Source of the DNA: Candidatus Poribacteria bacterium
GTDB taxonomy: Bacteria > Poribacteria > WGA-4E > WGA-3G
Length of the DNA stretch: 7,802 nt
Assembly (NCBI GenBank): GCA_007571355.1
Contig: RKRO01000131.1
Location: 1-7,802, forward strand
Reading direction: 5' to 3'
Positions 1 through 6,317 of the stretch are shown here, in pieces; position 1 is the stretch's first letter, and the number at the start of each line of letters is the position of its first letter. The position numbers and the translations under genes were made by a program. The notes beneath the pieces are model-generated. The model was given only the letters and a program-made list of their open reading frames with translations, was not told the origin of the DNA and made no database searches.

Positions 1-114
1 AATAACTTAGCACTTTCGGTCTTCAAGAGGATACCTGTTTTTTTCTAAAACGCCAACGCTTATCTCAAGTAATACGCTGCCAAAAACTTTACACACCCGT
101 TCCAGTTTTCTATG

Positions 115-143
115 TTGACATCAGAACAGACTTCGTGTATGCT
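115..143 (+). promoter_or_regulatory. Candidate sigma-70 promoter, distal, upstream of Uma2 gene
   Basis: A perfect -35 box TTGACA (115-120) is followed by a 17-base spacer and TATGCT (138-143), which matches 4 of 6 bases of the -10 consensus. Transcription would start near 150 and give a leader of roughly 210 bases before the Uma2 start codon. A second TATATA overlaps just downstream (143-148) but would make the spacer too long. This is motif reading only; no transcript evidence is available. Confidence 0.4.
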
Positions 144-218
144 ATATAACGCCAGTTTGATTAATCCTTTCGGAGGTATTGCACGGTCTATTTTCGCAGC
201 ACAGAAACGTGAATTGTA

Positions 219-240
219 GCACAAACTTCATCGTTTGTGC
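219..240. repeat. Small perfect hairpin (8-bp arms)
   Basis: GCACAAAC (219-226) and GTTTGTGC (233-240) are perfect inverted copies separated by a six-base loop, TTCATC. No T-run follows, so it does not look like an intrinsic terminator. It lies between the two candidate promoters of the Uma2 gene. If the distal promoter is used, the hairpin would be in the 5' leader. It may be one copy of a dispersed short palindromic repeat, but a single copy here cannot show that. Confidence 0.55.
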
Positions 241-302
241 AGGATAGTCCCTCAATTAACAGTAGACGTTACATACGTCGAACATTTATCAAACTCACGT
301 TA

Positions 303-308
303 TATAAT
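303..308 (+). promoter_or_regulatory. Candidate proximal -10 box for Uma2 gene
   Basis: A perfect TATAAT lies at 303-308, which would place transcription start near 315 and give a leader of about 46 bases. No convincing -35 box lies 16-18 bases upstream (the best match is about 3 of 6), so the promoter would be weak or activator-dependent. AT-rich DNA produces such boxes by chance. Confidence 0.3.
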
Positions 309-360
309 AAGCGGCCGAAACCACAAGGACACAGTTTTTCTGTCCATCAAGGAGAATACC

Positions 361-942
361 ATGACAGCTATTGCCGTACAAACCCATTTGACACCTGAGG
401 AATACCTCGCTTGGGAACGCAAAGCACCCTTCAAAAATGAATATCTCAGCGGACAGATACTCGCGATGTCCGGTGCAAGCCTCGCGCATAATCTCATCAC
501 AGGCAATATATTTAATGGACTTTACAACCAATTGATGGAACGGGAGTGCATCACCTTTACCGGCGAGATGCGCGTGAAGGCAAACCCGTTAACATCTTAC
601 TTTTATCCAGATGTCGCCGTCGTCTGTGATGAACCCCGTTTTGAAGATGATGTGTTCGACACGCTTCTCAACCCAACTGTTGTTGTAGAGGTGCTTTCCC
701 GCTCAACTGCGACTTATGACAAAGGCGAGAAATTCGAGGCGTACAAGCAGATCACGTCCTTGCAAGAATACATCCTTGTTTCGCAAGATAGGGTAAACGT
801 TGAACGCCATTTTCGTTTAGGAACGCAGTGGAAAGCGATAGAATTTCAGGAACTTGCAGATACAATGCTTCTGGATTCCATTCGATGTGAACTGCCTTTG
901 GCGCATATCTATAGACGGGTCAAATTTACGGATATCCGCTGA
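361..942 (+). CDS. Uma2 family endonuclease (DUF820, PD-(D/E)XK fold)
   Basis: The predicted protein has 193 residues, a usual length for the Uma2/DUF820 family of restriction-endonuclease-like proteins, which is widely multiplied in cyanobacteria and some uncultured phyla. Family hallmarks are visible in order: an N-terminal TPEEYLAWE helix (11-19), the E-Y-x-x-G-Q-I-x-A-M-S-G segment (27-38), H43-N44, then YPDVAVV with the metal-binding Asp84. VVVEVLSRST follows with Glu110, then D120 and Lys124 in DKGEKFEAYK, and QEYILVSQD (135-143). Together these fit a complete PD-(D/E)XK active site. The ATG at 361 is chosen because AAGGAGA (349-355) sits five bases upstream. A TTG at 235 would add 42 unrelated residues without a ribosome site. 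Nuclease activity is a fold-based expectation; the biological role of the family is unsettled. No partner antitoxin or methylase gene lies next to it. Confidence 0.9.
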   Translation: MTAIAVQTHLTPEEYLAWERKAPFKNEYLSGQILAMSGASLAHNLITGNIFNGLYNQLMERECITFTGEMRVKANPLTSYFYPDVAVVCDEPRFEDDVFDTLLNPTVVVEVLSRSTATYDKGEKFEAYKQITSLQEYILVSQDRVNVERHFRLGTQWKAIEFQELADTMLLDSIRCELPLAHIYRRVKFTDIR

Positions 943-1072
943 TCCTACCGTAGACTCACCTTGTCAGTCCTATTTCTAGCTTTAGTCCGCTAAAACTTGA
1001 CTGAAGTGGCAGCCGTTATGCAATTTGCAAGTTTTTTACAACCTCCGGATGGTTATTGTTGAAAGGAACGAA

Positions 1073-1921
1073 ATGGCGAGAGCATTTGCCCCTGGCAACA
1101 TCTCGTGTGTTTTCAAGGTTATTCCGCACACCGACCCAGCGCGTATGCACTCGCTCGGCATGGGTTTCACTGTTAAAGAAGGTGTAGAGGTTACCGTCTC
1201 CGAATATCATGAGACGGTAGTGCTGTTTAATGGAGAGCATATCAACTTTCCGACAGTCCGCGCTGTTGTCAAACGACTCATCCAAAATAGCAGTATCGCG
1301 GGCGTAAAGGTAGACTTTAGTTCTCCATTGCCGCTCGGATGTGGTTTTGGACTCAGCGGTGCCGCAGCACTGGCAACGGCATACGCGCTCAATGAGTTTC
1401 TGTCCCTGCACAAAGACAGCGAGAAACTCGCGATGACAGCGCACATCGCAGAAGTTGAGAATCGAACAGGATTGGGCGATGTCTGCTCACAATATCACGG
1501 CGGATGCCTTGTCAAATTGAAGGAAGGGTTACCTTTAACAGCTGACAGGCTCCCGATTACGGAGCAGCCGATCTATTACCGTTACTTCGGACCGATTCAG
1601 ACCAGCGAAGTGCTTGGAAACAGAGAACAGACAACCCGCATCAATCGCGCAGCGGATGTTGCGTTGCGTACATTGCAAACGCTTACCAGTGCCAAGCCGA
1701 ATGCTAACCTCTTTAACGCCTGCTTCGCGGTCGCAAAACGGTTTTCGATAGAGAGCGGGTTACTCAGTGATGCTCGGGTAATAGATACAATCGGACACAT
1801 TGAAGCAGAAGGCGGCGTTGCATCGATGATTATGTTAGGAAACGGCGTTTTCAGCACGCACCCTTTTGAGAACGCTGTGGAGACAAGACTCGTTCATAGC
1901 CCGGCACGTCTTATCTCGTAA
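1073..1921 (+). CDS. GHMP-family kinase, pantoate kinase-like (archaeal type)
   Basis: The predicted protein has 282 residues, close to the length of archaeal pantoate kinases (COG1829), which phosphorylate pantoate with ATP in the archaeal route to coenzyme A. The N-terminus ARAFAPGNIS (2-11) matches the family's opening strand. The glycine-rich ATP loop is P87-L-G-C-G-F-G-L-S-G-A-A (87-98). HIAEVENRTGLGDV (124-137) carries the GLGDV motif typical of this family, followed by GGCLVKLKEG. The third GHMP motif, SMIMLGNGVFS (251-261), is also very close to the pantoate kinase form. The ATG at 1073 is preferred over a TTG at 1025 because GAAAGGA (1061-1067) lies five bases upstream and the homologous N-terminus starts there. 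A short palindrome, TGCAATTTGCA (1019-1029), lies upstream, and no convincing promoter was found. The membrane-protein gene follows after 38 bases, suggesting an operon. Substrate is inferred; another GHMP substrate remains possible. Confidence 0.8.
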   Translation: MARAFAPGNISCVFKVIPHTDPARMHSLGMGFTVKEGVEVTVSEYHETVVLFNGEHINFPTVRAVVKRLIQNSSIAGVKVDFSSPLPLGCGFGLSGAAALATAYALNEFLSLHKDSEKLAMTAHIAEVENRTGLGDVCSQYHGGCLVKLKEGLPLTADRLPITEQPIYYRYFGPIQTSEVLGNREQTTRINRAADVALRTLQTLTSAKPNANLFNACFAVAKRFSIESGLLSDARVIDTIGHIEAEGGVASMIMLGNGVFSTHPFENAVETRLVHSPARLIS

Positions 1922-1959
1922 AGGCGATGTTATACCATCCATCAGATGGAATCACAACG

Positions 1960-3885
1960 ATGAAAACCGTGCTTTTTTTATTGCTTCTTATAGTATCTGT
2001 TGCGTTCGGCGAGGTTGAGATTGAGGATGTGACGTTCGGATTCAACGGCCGTTACAAAACAGGCACATGGGCACCCTTACGTATCACCGTTCAAAGTCAG
2101 GATCAACCGACACCGTTTATCAGGAATCTGGTAATAGACATCCGAAGTTTTCCTTCGGATACACCACCTATGGAGCGGTACGCCTCTGAGATGCCTCGAC
2201 GCAGCACTGAAGAAAAGAAAAATTTCTATGTTTATTGCCCTAAAAACGCAGCACAACTCGTTGTTCAACTTGTACCGACAATATCCTCAAAAAGCACAAC
2301 TTCGGAGAATATACAGCCGAGTGTGATCCGAGAGGTTCCGTTACCGCTGCCGCTTTCACGTAAAGACTATCTCGTACTGGTGTTAGCACCGAGTGGCGAT
2401 AAACTCAAACGATTTGTTGACAAAGAACATTTGGTTTCTCATTCTGATGGCGCGCGGGTATACGTCGAATATCTCAAGAATTCGACATTACTGCCACAAG
2501 ACTGGATAGGCTACAGTGCGGTTGATGTTCTGGTAATTCGTAAGACGGTCTTGACAGACAGACGTATCTCTAAACCACAACAAACAGCATTATTGGACTG
2601 GGTCCAGCGTGGCGGCACACTCATTCTATCCGGGGGTAACGATTTTAACATTCTACGTGGCAGTTTTGTAGAACCTTTTTTACCGGTTGAATTGAAAAGT
2701 TTGAAGAAAACGAATAGACTCCCTGACACCGTGCGTGAAAAACTTGGTTTTCAAGGCCTGGATGCTAACAGCACTATGTTTGAGCTTATCCAATTTGCTC
2801 CAAAAATCGGATGTGAAACGCTAATCGGAAACCCAGAAGAACAAGTATATGTCGCGAAACGGAAATTTGGAGATGGACAGATTATCTGCCTCGCGTTTGA
2901 TTACAATGCGCCGCCATTTTCGGAGCAGCAGGTAGATAAAACATTCTGGCGCGACTTACTAAGTAACCACGGTAAATCGGCGCGACACCTTACAGATCAA
3001 TACGCGCTTGTACTTCAACACGAAGAAAAAATTCACGAAGAATTCCGCTCAACTTCGCTAAAAGTTGGTCTGATCGGGGTGCCAATTGTAAAATTATTGT
3101 TTACTGTCATACCCATATACTTACTAAGTTTTGGGGGCTTATTGTTCTATTTTAGGAAGTCCAAACAGAAGGTACACACCTATTGGAGAGGCGGATGTGT
3201 GTTGGTTCTACTGTCGGTCAGCACAATTGCGGCTGCTCGAAATGTGTTACCGAACACCATTACAGTAGATCGGCTATCCATTCTATCCGTCTACCCTGAA
3301 CGGCAGCGTGCACACTTACTAAGTTACGTCTCTGTCAGAGCTGCTACAGATGCTGAAACATCTATCGGTTATACACAAATAGGCTTTATTCGCCATCAGG
3401 AAGTCGAGGACTCACGCCTTGAACATCGCCAAAAGATCGGAACACTATTTCAAGATTCGCAAACTCAACTACGCAAGCTGTTCGTCGACCCGTGGCAGCC
3501 TACGACGTATGTAAAAGAAGCATTTTTAGATGTCTCCGAACTCCCGCATACCCTCGAAAATGCGTGGTATGTTACAGGCAGAGAGATGACCTACTTAGGA
3601 GACGTTGCCCTTGATGCCGAACTCAAACTTCCAACGGCAGCACCTCAACTGCAGCTAACACCGCAAATACCACCCGCCGAAGAACTAAGCGGCAAACGGG
3701 AATGGTTTGCCCGAATTCTACGGCAAGAGTATGTGTTACGACATCTGGCAGAAGAGGCAGATGCAAACCTGCCATCCTATTTGATCGGATGGACATCGCA
3801 AGATTTTACAGATATAATCGTAGACGGAAACGTTAAGACAGACGATGAAACTTTAGTGATTTTTCGTCCGACCCCTGGGCTTTAG
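1960..3885 (+). CDS. Exported, membrane-anchored protein with GATase-like domain, function unknown
   Basis: The predicted protein has 641 residues. A signal peptide (1-17, MKTVLFLLLLIVSVAFG) precedes a beta-rich region (18-130) that begins IEDVTFGFNGRYKTGTWAPL, resembling an immunoglobulin-like fold. A flavodoxin/class-I-glutamine-amidotransferase-like section follows (about 185-315), with VDVLVIRK, a helix, then LLDWVQRGGTLILSGG (211-226) and FGDGQIICLAFD. No GxCxG nucleophile elbow is visible, so it is probably not catalytic. Two membrane helices (about 368-397 and 412-427) flank a basic loop, RKSKQKVHTYWR. This predicts that both the N-terminal and the C-terminal roughly 210 residues lie outside the cytoplasm. 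Proteins of this plan often neighbour ABC-2 transporter genes, and an ABC ATPase gene lies 1.1 kb downstream. ATG 1960 is preferred because the signal peptide starts there. ATG 1927 would add 11 residues and has AAAGG only two bases away. Ribosome site is weak (GGA). Confidence 0.8.
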   Translation: MKTVLFLLLLIVSVAFGEVEIEDVTFGFNGRYKTGTWAPLRITVQSQDQPTPFIRNLVIDIRSFPSDTPPMERYASEMPRRSTEEKKNFYVYCPKNAAQLVVQLVPTISSKSTTSENIQPSVIREVPLPLPLSRKDYLVLVLAPSGDKLKRFVDKEHLVSHSDGARVYVEYLKNSTLLPQDWIGYSAVDVLVIRKTVLTDRRISKPQQTALLDWVQRGGTLILSGGNDFNILRGSFVEPFLPVELKSLKKTNRLPDTVREKLGFQGLDANSTMFELIQFAPKIGCETLIGNPEEQVYVAKRKFGDGQIICLAFDYNAPPFSEQQVDKTFWRDLLSNHGKSARHLTDQYALVLQHEEKIHEEFRSTSLKVGLIGVPIVKLLFTVIPIYLLSFGGLLFYFRKSKQKVHTYWRGGCVLVLLSVSTIAAARNVLPNTITVDRLSILSVYPERQRAHLLSYVSVRAATDAETSIGYTQIGFIRHQEVEDSRLEHRQKIGTLFQDSQTQLRKLFVDPWQPTTYVKEAFLDVSELPHTLENAWYVTGREMTYLGDVALDAELKLPTAAPQLQLTPQIPPAEELSGKREWFARILRQEYVLRHLAEEADANLPSYLIGWTSQDFTDIIVDGNVKTDDETLVIFRPTPGL

Positions 3886-3944
3886 AGAACAGTCCAACGG
3901 GAAAATTAGATGCTCTTCACGGTACTTCTATAGAAAGGTAAACT

Positions 3945-4871
3945 ATGGACGTGTTATCGATCGGTATTTATGTCGTTGATGTACTTGGACGACCAATAGA
4001 TCAGTTTCCTGAAAAAGGGAAATTAGCACTCTTCGATGAACTCGAAATCCATACCGGAGGTTGTGCGAATAACACAGCACTCGCGCTCGCGCGCCTGGGT
4101 ATCTCTACCGGTGCAATGGGTAAAGTTGGCACGGATACTTTCGGCGATCTGGTTCTGCAAACGCTCTCAGATAACGGGGTTGACGTTGCAGGCATGCGCC
4201 GGGGTGCCGAAGTGAGCACCTCGTTTACATTTGTCGCGATCGCCTCCGATGGCGAACGGACCTTCTATCACTACATCGGCGCGAACGGTGAACTCTGTGA
4301 AGCAGACCTTAATTGGGAACTCATTAAAACCGCTAAAATTTTGCACATCGCCGGTGCGCTTGTCATGCCACGTTTTGACGGTGCGCCGATGGCAAACGTT
4401 CTCCAAGAAGCGAAAAGGCTGGGGATAACTACCTCGCTCGATACAGCGTACGATGCTACTGGAAAATGGATGGAGACATTAGAGCCATGTTTGCAACACG
4501 TAGACATTTTTATCCCCAGCATCGTTGAAGCGCAACAACTCACCGGTCTGTCCGAATGTCGTGAAATCGTCGAATTTTTGCGAAATAACTACGACATTGA
4601 TACCGTTGCCATCAAAATGGGCGAAAAGGGGAGTTATGTCTCTACACCAGAAACTGAACTCTCTGTCCCAGCCTATCCTGTCAACGTCGTCGATGGAACA
4701 GGGGCTGGAGATGCCTACTGCGCTGGCTTTCTCGCCGGTACTATTATGGGTTGGGATCTGAAGGCAATTGCTGAATTGGCATCCGCGACGGGGGCAGCAT
4801 GTGTCACCGCTATGGGAACCACGGCAGGCATTCAGAATCTCGAAGAAATCTTAAAAATTAGCCATCAGTAG
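3945..4871 (+). CDS. PfkB/ribokinase-family carbohydrate kinase
   Basis: The predicted protein has 308 residues, standard for the PfkB family, which transfers the ATP gamma-phosphate to a sugar or nucleoside hydroxyl in the cytoplasm. PfkB signature 1 is clear: TGGCANNTALALARLG (37-52), followed by GAMGKVGTDTFGD (56-68). The mid-region SFTFVAIASDGERTF fits the lid and substrate region. PSIVEAQQLTG (191-201) is the conserved P-(S/N)-x-x-E-A segment. Signature 2, VVDGTGAGDAYCAGFLAG (248-265), contains the anion-hole glycines and the catalytic base Asp256. All expected elements are present, so the enzyme looks active. The exact sugar cannot be read from sequence; ketodeoxygluconate, fructose, ribose or an inositol derivative are all possible. 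The start has GAAAGG (3933-3938) six bases upstream. It lies 59 bases after the membrane-protein gene with no terminator seen between, consistent with co-transcription. Confidence 0.92.
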   Translation: MDVLSIGIYVVDVLGRPIDQFPEKGKLALFDELEIHTGGCANNTALALARLGISTGAMGKVGTDTFGDLVLQTLSDNGVDVAGMRRGAEVSTSFTFVAIASDGERTFYHYIGANGELCEADLNWELIKTAKILHIAGALVMPRFDGAPMANVLQEAKRLGITTSLDTAYDATGKWMETLEPCLQHVDIFIPSIVEAQQLTGLSECREIVEFLRNNYDIDTVAIKMGEKGSYVSTPETELSVPAYPVNVVDGTGAGDAYCAGFLAGTIMGWDLKAIAELASATGAACVTAMGTTAGIQNLEEILKISHQ

Positions 4872-4876
4872 TCAAC

Positions 4877-4980
4877 AGTTATAAGTTAAGAGGGTTATCG
4901 GGGCAGTAACAGGAAATGTCCAAGACACAACAGAAGTCTAACCTACTACTTATAACCTAAAGCGGAGCGTACTTATAACT
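4877..4980. repeat. Inverted-repeat-bearing spacer (possible palindromic or MITE-like element)
   Basis: AGTTATAAGT (4877-4886) is matched by a perfect inverted copy, ACTTATAACT (4971-4980). A second inverted copy, ACTTATAAC (4948-4956), is embedded between them, and its alignment with the left arm extends imperfectly to about 20 bases including a shared GGTTA. The three copies fill most of the 125-base gap between the sugar kinase and the ABC ATPase genes. No transposase or target-site duplication is visible. A folded transcript could act as a processing or attenuation site, or this may be a dispersed non-coding repeat; the window alone cannot decide. Confidence 0.5.
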
Positions 4981-4996
4981 AAAAAAGGAACATTGA

Positions 4997-5947
4997 ATGA
5001 TCGTCCAAACAGAGAATCTATCCAAATGGTACGGCGAAGTCATGGGAGTGAATGACGTAACACTCGCAATTTATCCAGGAATAACCGGTCTACTGGGTCC
5101 AAACGGGGCTGGTAAGACCAGTTTAATCAAACTGATGACGGGGCAACTGAAACCGAACCAAGGCACCGTCAAAGTGCTAAACCAAACGGTATGGAACAAT
5201 CCGGAGTTAACGCGGCGGGTCGGCTACTGTCCCGATATAGAACTTGCATATCAATTCATGAGTGGATTCGAGTTTGTCTCATTTTTCGCGACATTAAGCG
5301 GATACGACGAAACAGCGGGCAAATCCCGAAGTCTACAAGTATTGGAAACGGTGGACATGCTATCGGCGAAGGACAGACCGATCGGGTCTTATAGTAAAGG
5401 GATGCGGCAACGTATCAAACTTGCACAAGCGTTAGTGCATGAACCGGAACTCCTGTTCCTTGACGAACCGCTCACCGGGTTAGACCCGAACGGGAGACGA
5501 CACGTCCTTGCCTTGCTAAAAGGCCTTGCTGACAAAGGTATTAGCATCGTTGTATCGAGCCATATCCTCTACGAAATTGAAGCATTAACGGAGACAATTC
5601 TGCTCATCCATCAAGGACGTATCCTTGCAGAAGGCACCATCTCCGACATTCGCGAACTGATTGACGAACATCCACATAAAGTCTATTTGAGCACCGACGA
5701 ACCGCGCCGTTTAGCACAAGTCTGTCTCCCTTTTCCAGACATCCTGAGCGTCACCTTTGTCAATAACGGAGAGATTGTGGAAGAACCAGAAACTGACAGA
5801 GCAGGCGATATTATTATTGAAACTGCTAAGCCCGATGCTTTCTATGGACGGCTCCCCGAGCTCCTCATCGAAAACGAATTGAACGTCTCCCAACTCTATT
5901 CCCCAGACGATAACCTCTCCTCCGTGTTTAAATACTTGGTTGGGTAG
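4997..5947 (+). CDS. ABC transporter ATP-binding protein (ABC-2/NatA-like)
   Basis: The predicted protein has 316 residues and is a complete cytoplasmic nucleotide-binding subunit. Walker A is GPNGAGKT (34-41). The Q-loop position reads GYCPD (77-80 region), with aspartate where glutamine is often found. The signature is SYSKGMRQR (131-139), the Walker B motif LLFLDEP (152-158) has catalytic Glu157, the D-loop is GLDP (161-164), and the switch His is H189 in SSHI. This pattern is typical of ABC-2 exporters such as NatA/CcmA-like ATPases. A C-terminal extension (about 226-316, starting HKVYLSTDEP) resembles the accessory domain found after many ABC-2 ATPases. AAGGAA (4985-4990) lies six bases before the ATG. 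No permease gene follows: the next stretch is non-coding and the next gene is a WD40 protein. The partner permease may be elsewhere. The exported membrane protein encoded at 1960-3885 is a plausible associate. Transported substrate is unknown. Confidence 0.93.
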   Translation: MIVQTENLSKWYGEVMGVNDVTLAIYPGITGLLGPNGAGKTSLIKLMTGQLKPNQGTVKVLNQTVWNNPELTRRVGYCPDIELAYQFMSGFEFVSFFATLSGYDETAGKSRSLQVLETVDMLSAKDRPIGSYSKGMRQRIKLAQALVHEPELLFLDEPLTGLDPNGRRHVLALLKGLADKGISIVVSSHILYEIEALTETILLIHQGRILAEGTISDIRELIDEHPHKVYLSTDEPRRLAQVCLPFPDILSVTFVNNGEIVEEPETDRAGDIIIETAKPDAFYGRLPELLIENELNVSQLYSPDDNLSSVFKYLVG

Positions 5948-6150
5948 TCTATCTACTCACGACAGCGATTTTAAACCGCGCTTACAAAGGGTGTCTATAT
6001 ACTTTGGAATTTTACATAAAAATTTTACTCCCGCCCTCTACGAATGCCCGATATTGTACACTTTGAAATAAGGACTGCCCATTTTTGTGCAGATTAGACT
6101 CCTGCAGTCAAGACACCTGATATCGTCAGTGATTTTAGACATCAGCGTAT

Positions 6151-6192
6151 AAATGCCGAGAGTGTTCAAATTACGAACAATGCTCGGCATTT
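6151..6192. terminator. Strong hairpin, possible bidirectional terminator
   Basis: AAATGCCGAG (6151-6160) and CTCGGCATTT (6183-6192) are perfect 10-base inverted copies. Inside them TGTTC (6163-6167) pairs with GAACA (6175-6179) around a seven-base loop, with a small internal bulge between the stems. The right arm runs into TTTT (6190-6193) and the left arm begins with AAA, so it could terminate transcription weakly in either direction. It lies 204 bases after the ABC ATPase stop codon, far for a dedicated terminator. An alternative is a structured end of a mobile or repeat element. Confidence 0.4.
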
Positions 6193-6256
6193 TGGCGTGC
6201 ATGGCAATCAACGCATAGCACTGTCGTTGGCGTTTAGTCATGATTGGCATCATATT

Positions 6257-6265
6257 TGCTATAAC
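6257..6265 (+). promoter_or_regulatory. Candidate extended -10 promoter for the WD40 gene
   Basis: TGCTATAAC reads as an extended -10 element (TG, one base, then TATAAC, 5 of 6 to consensus). No good -35 box is at the right distance, which is tolerated for extended -10 promoters. Start of transcription would fall near 6272, giving a leader of about 46 bases. It follows the hairpin at 6151-6192, so the WD40 gene is probably transcribed on its own. Confidence 0.35.
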
Positions 6266-6303
6266 GCTACCAAAGGACTTGCTGTTGGAAAATCGATTTA
6301 GAT

Positions 6304-6310
6304 AGGAGGG
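6304..6310 (+). promoter_or_regulatory. Ribosome binding site of WD40 gene
   Basis: AGGAGGG lies seven bases before the ATG at 6318 and is a full-strength Shine-Dalgarno match. It fixes the start of the right-hand gene, which has no stop codon inside the window. Confidence 0.85.
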
Positions 6311-6317
6311 TAAACCG

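Larger units (their letters stand above)
5948..6317. other. 370-base non-coding region between ABC ATPase and WD40 genes
   Basis: No gene with a credible ribosome site and family resemblance was found here. A 71-codon reading frame on the minus strand (6038-6253) has no Shine-Dalgarno site and no recognisable domain. The stretch contains a direct repeat AATTTTAC (6008-6015 and 6021-6028), a strong hairpin (6151-6192), an extended -10 box (6257-6265) and the ribosome site for the WD40 gene (6304-6310). An ABC-2 permease gene would be expected at this place but is absent. Confidence 0.6.

Noticed and set aside
1..48. Tail of an upstream gene in frame 1 ending TAA at 46-48
   Set aside because: Only 15 codons are visible with no recognisable sequence, so it cannot be supported.
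172..249. Possible leader peptide from TTG 179 behind GGAGG (172-176)
   Set aside because: Spacing between GGAGG and the TTG is only two bases and the 22-codon product has no recognisable feature.
235..360. Upstream TTG extension of the Uma2 gene
   Set aside because: The added residues match no family feature and there is no ribosome site at 235, whereas ATG 361 has AAGGAGA at ideal spacing.
1019..1029. TGCAATTTGCA palindrome as an operator
   Set aside because: Too short to support on its own, and no promoter boxes were found around it.
1016..1444. A 142-codon minus-strand frame
   Set aside because: It is antisense to the GHMP kinase, whose motifs are complete on the + strand.
46..6236. 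AAACGCCAACG (48-58) inverted copy at 6225-6235 as ends of an element
   Set aside because: An 11-base match is expected several times by chance in a window of this size, and no transposase or target duplication goes with it.
6038..6253. A 71-codon minus-strand frame with a CxxC-like pattern
   Set aside because: No Shine-Dalgarno site, no recognisable family, and a strong hairpin runs through its middle. A decayed element or small unknown protein cannot be excluded.
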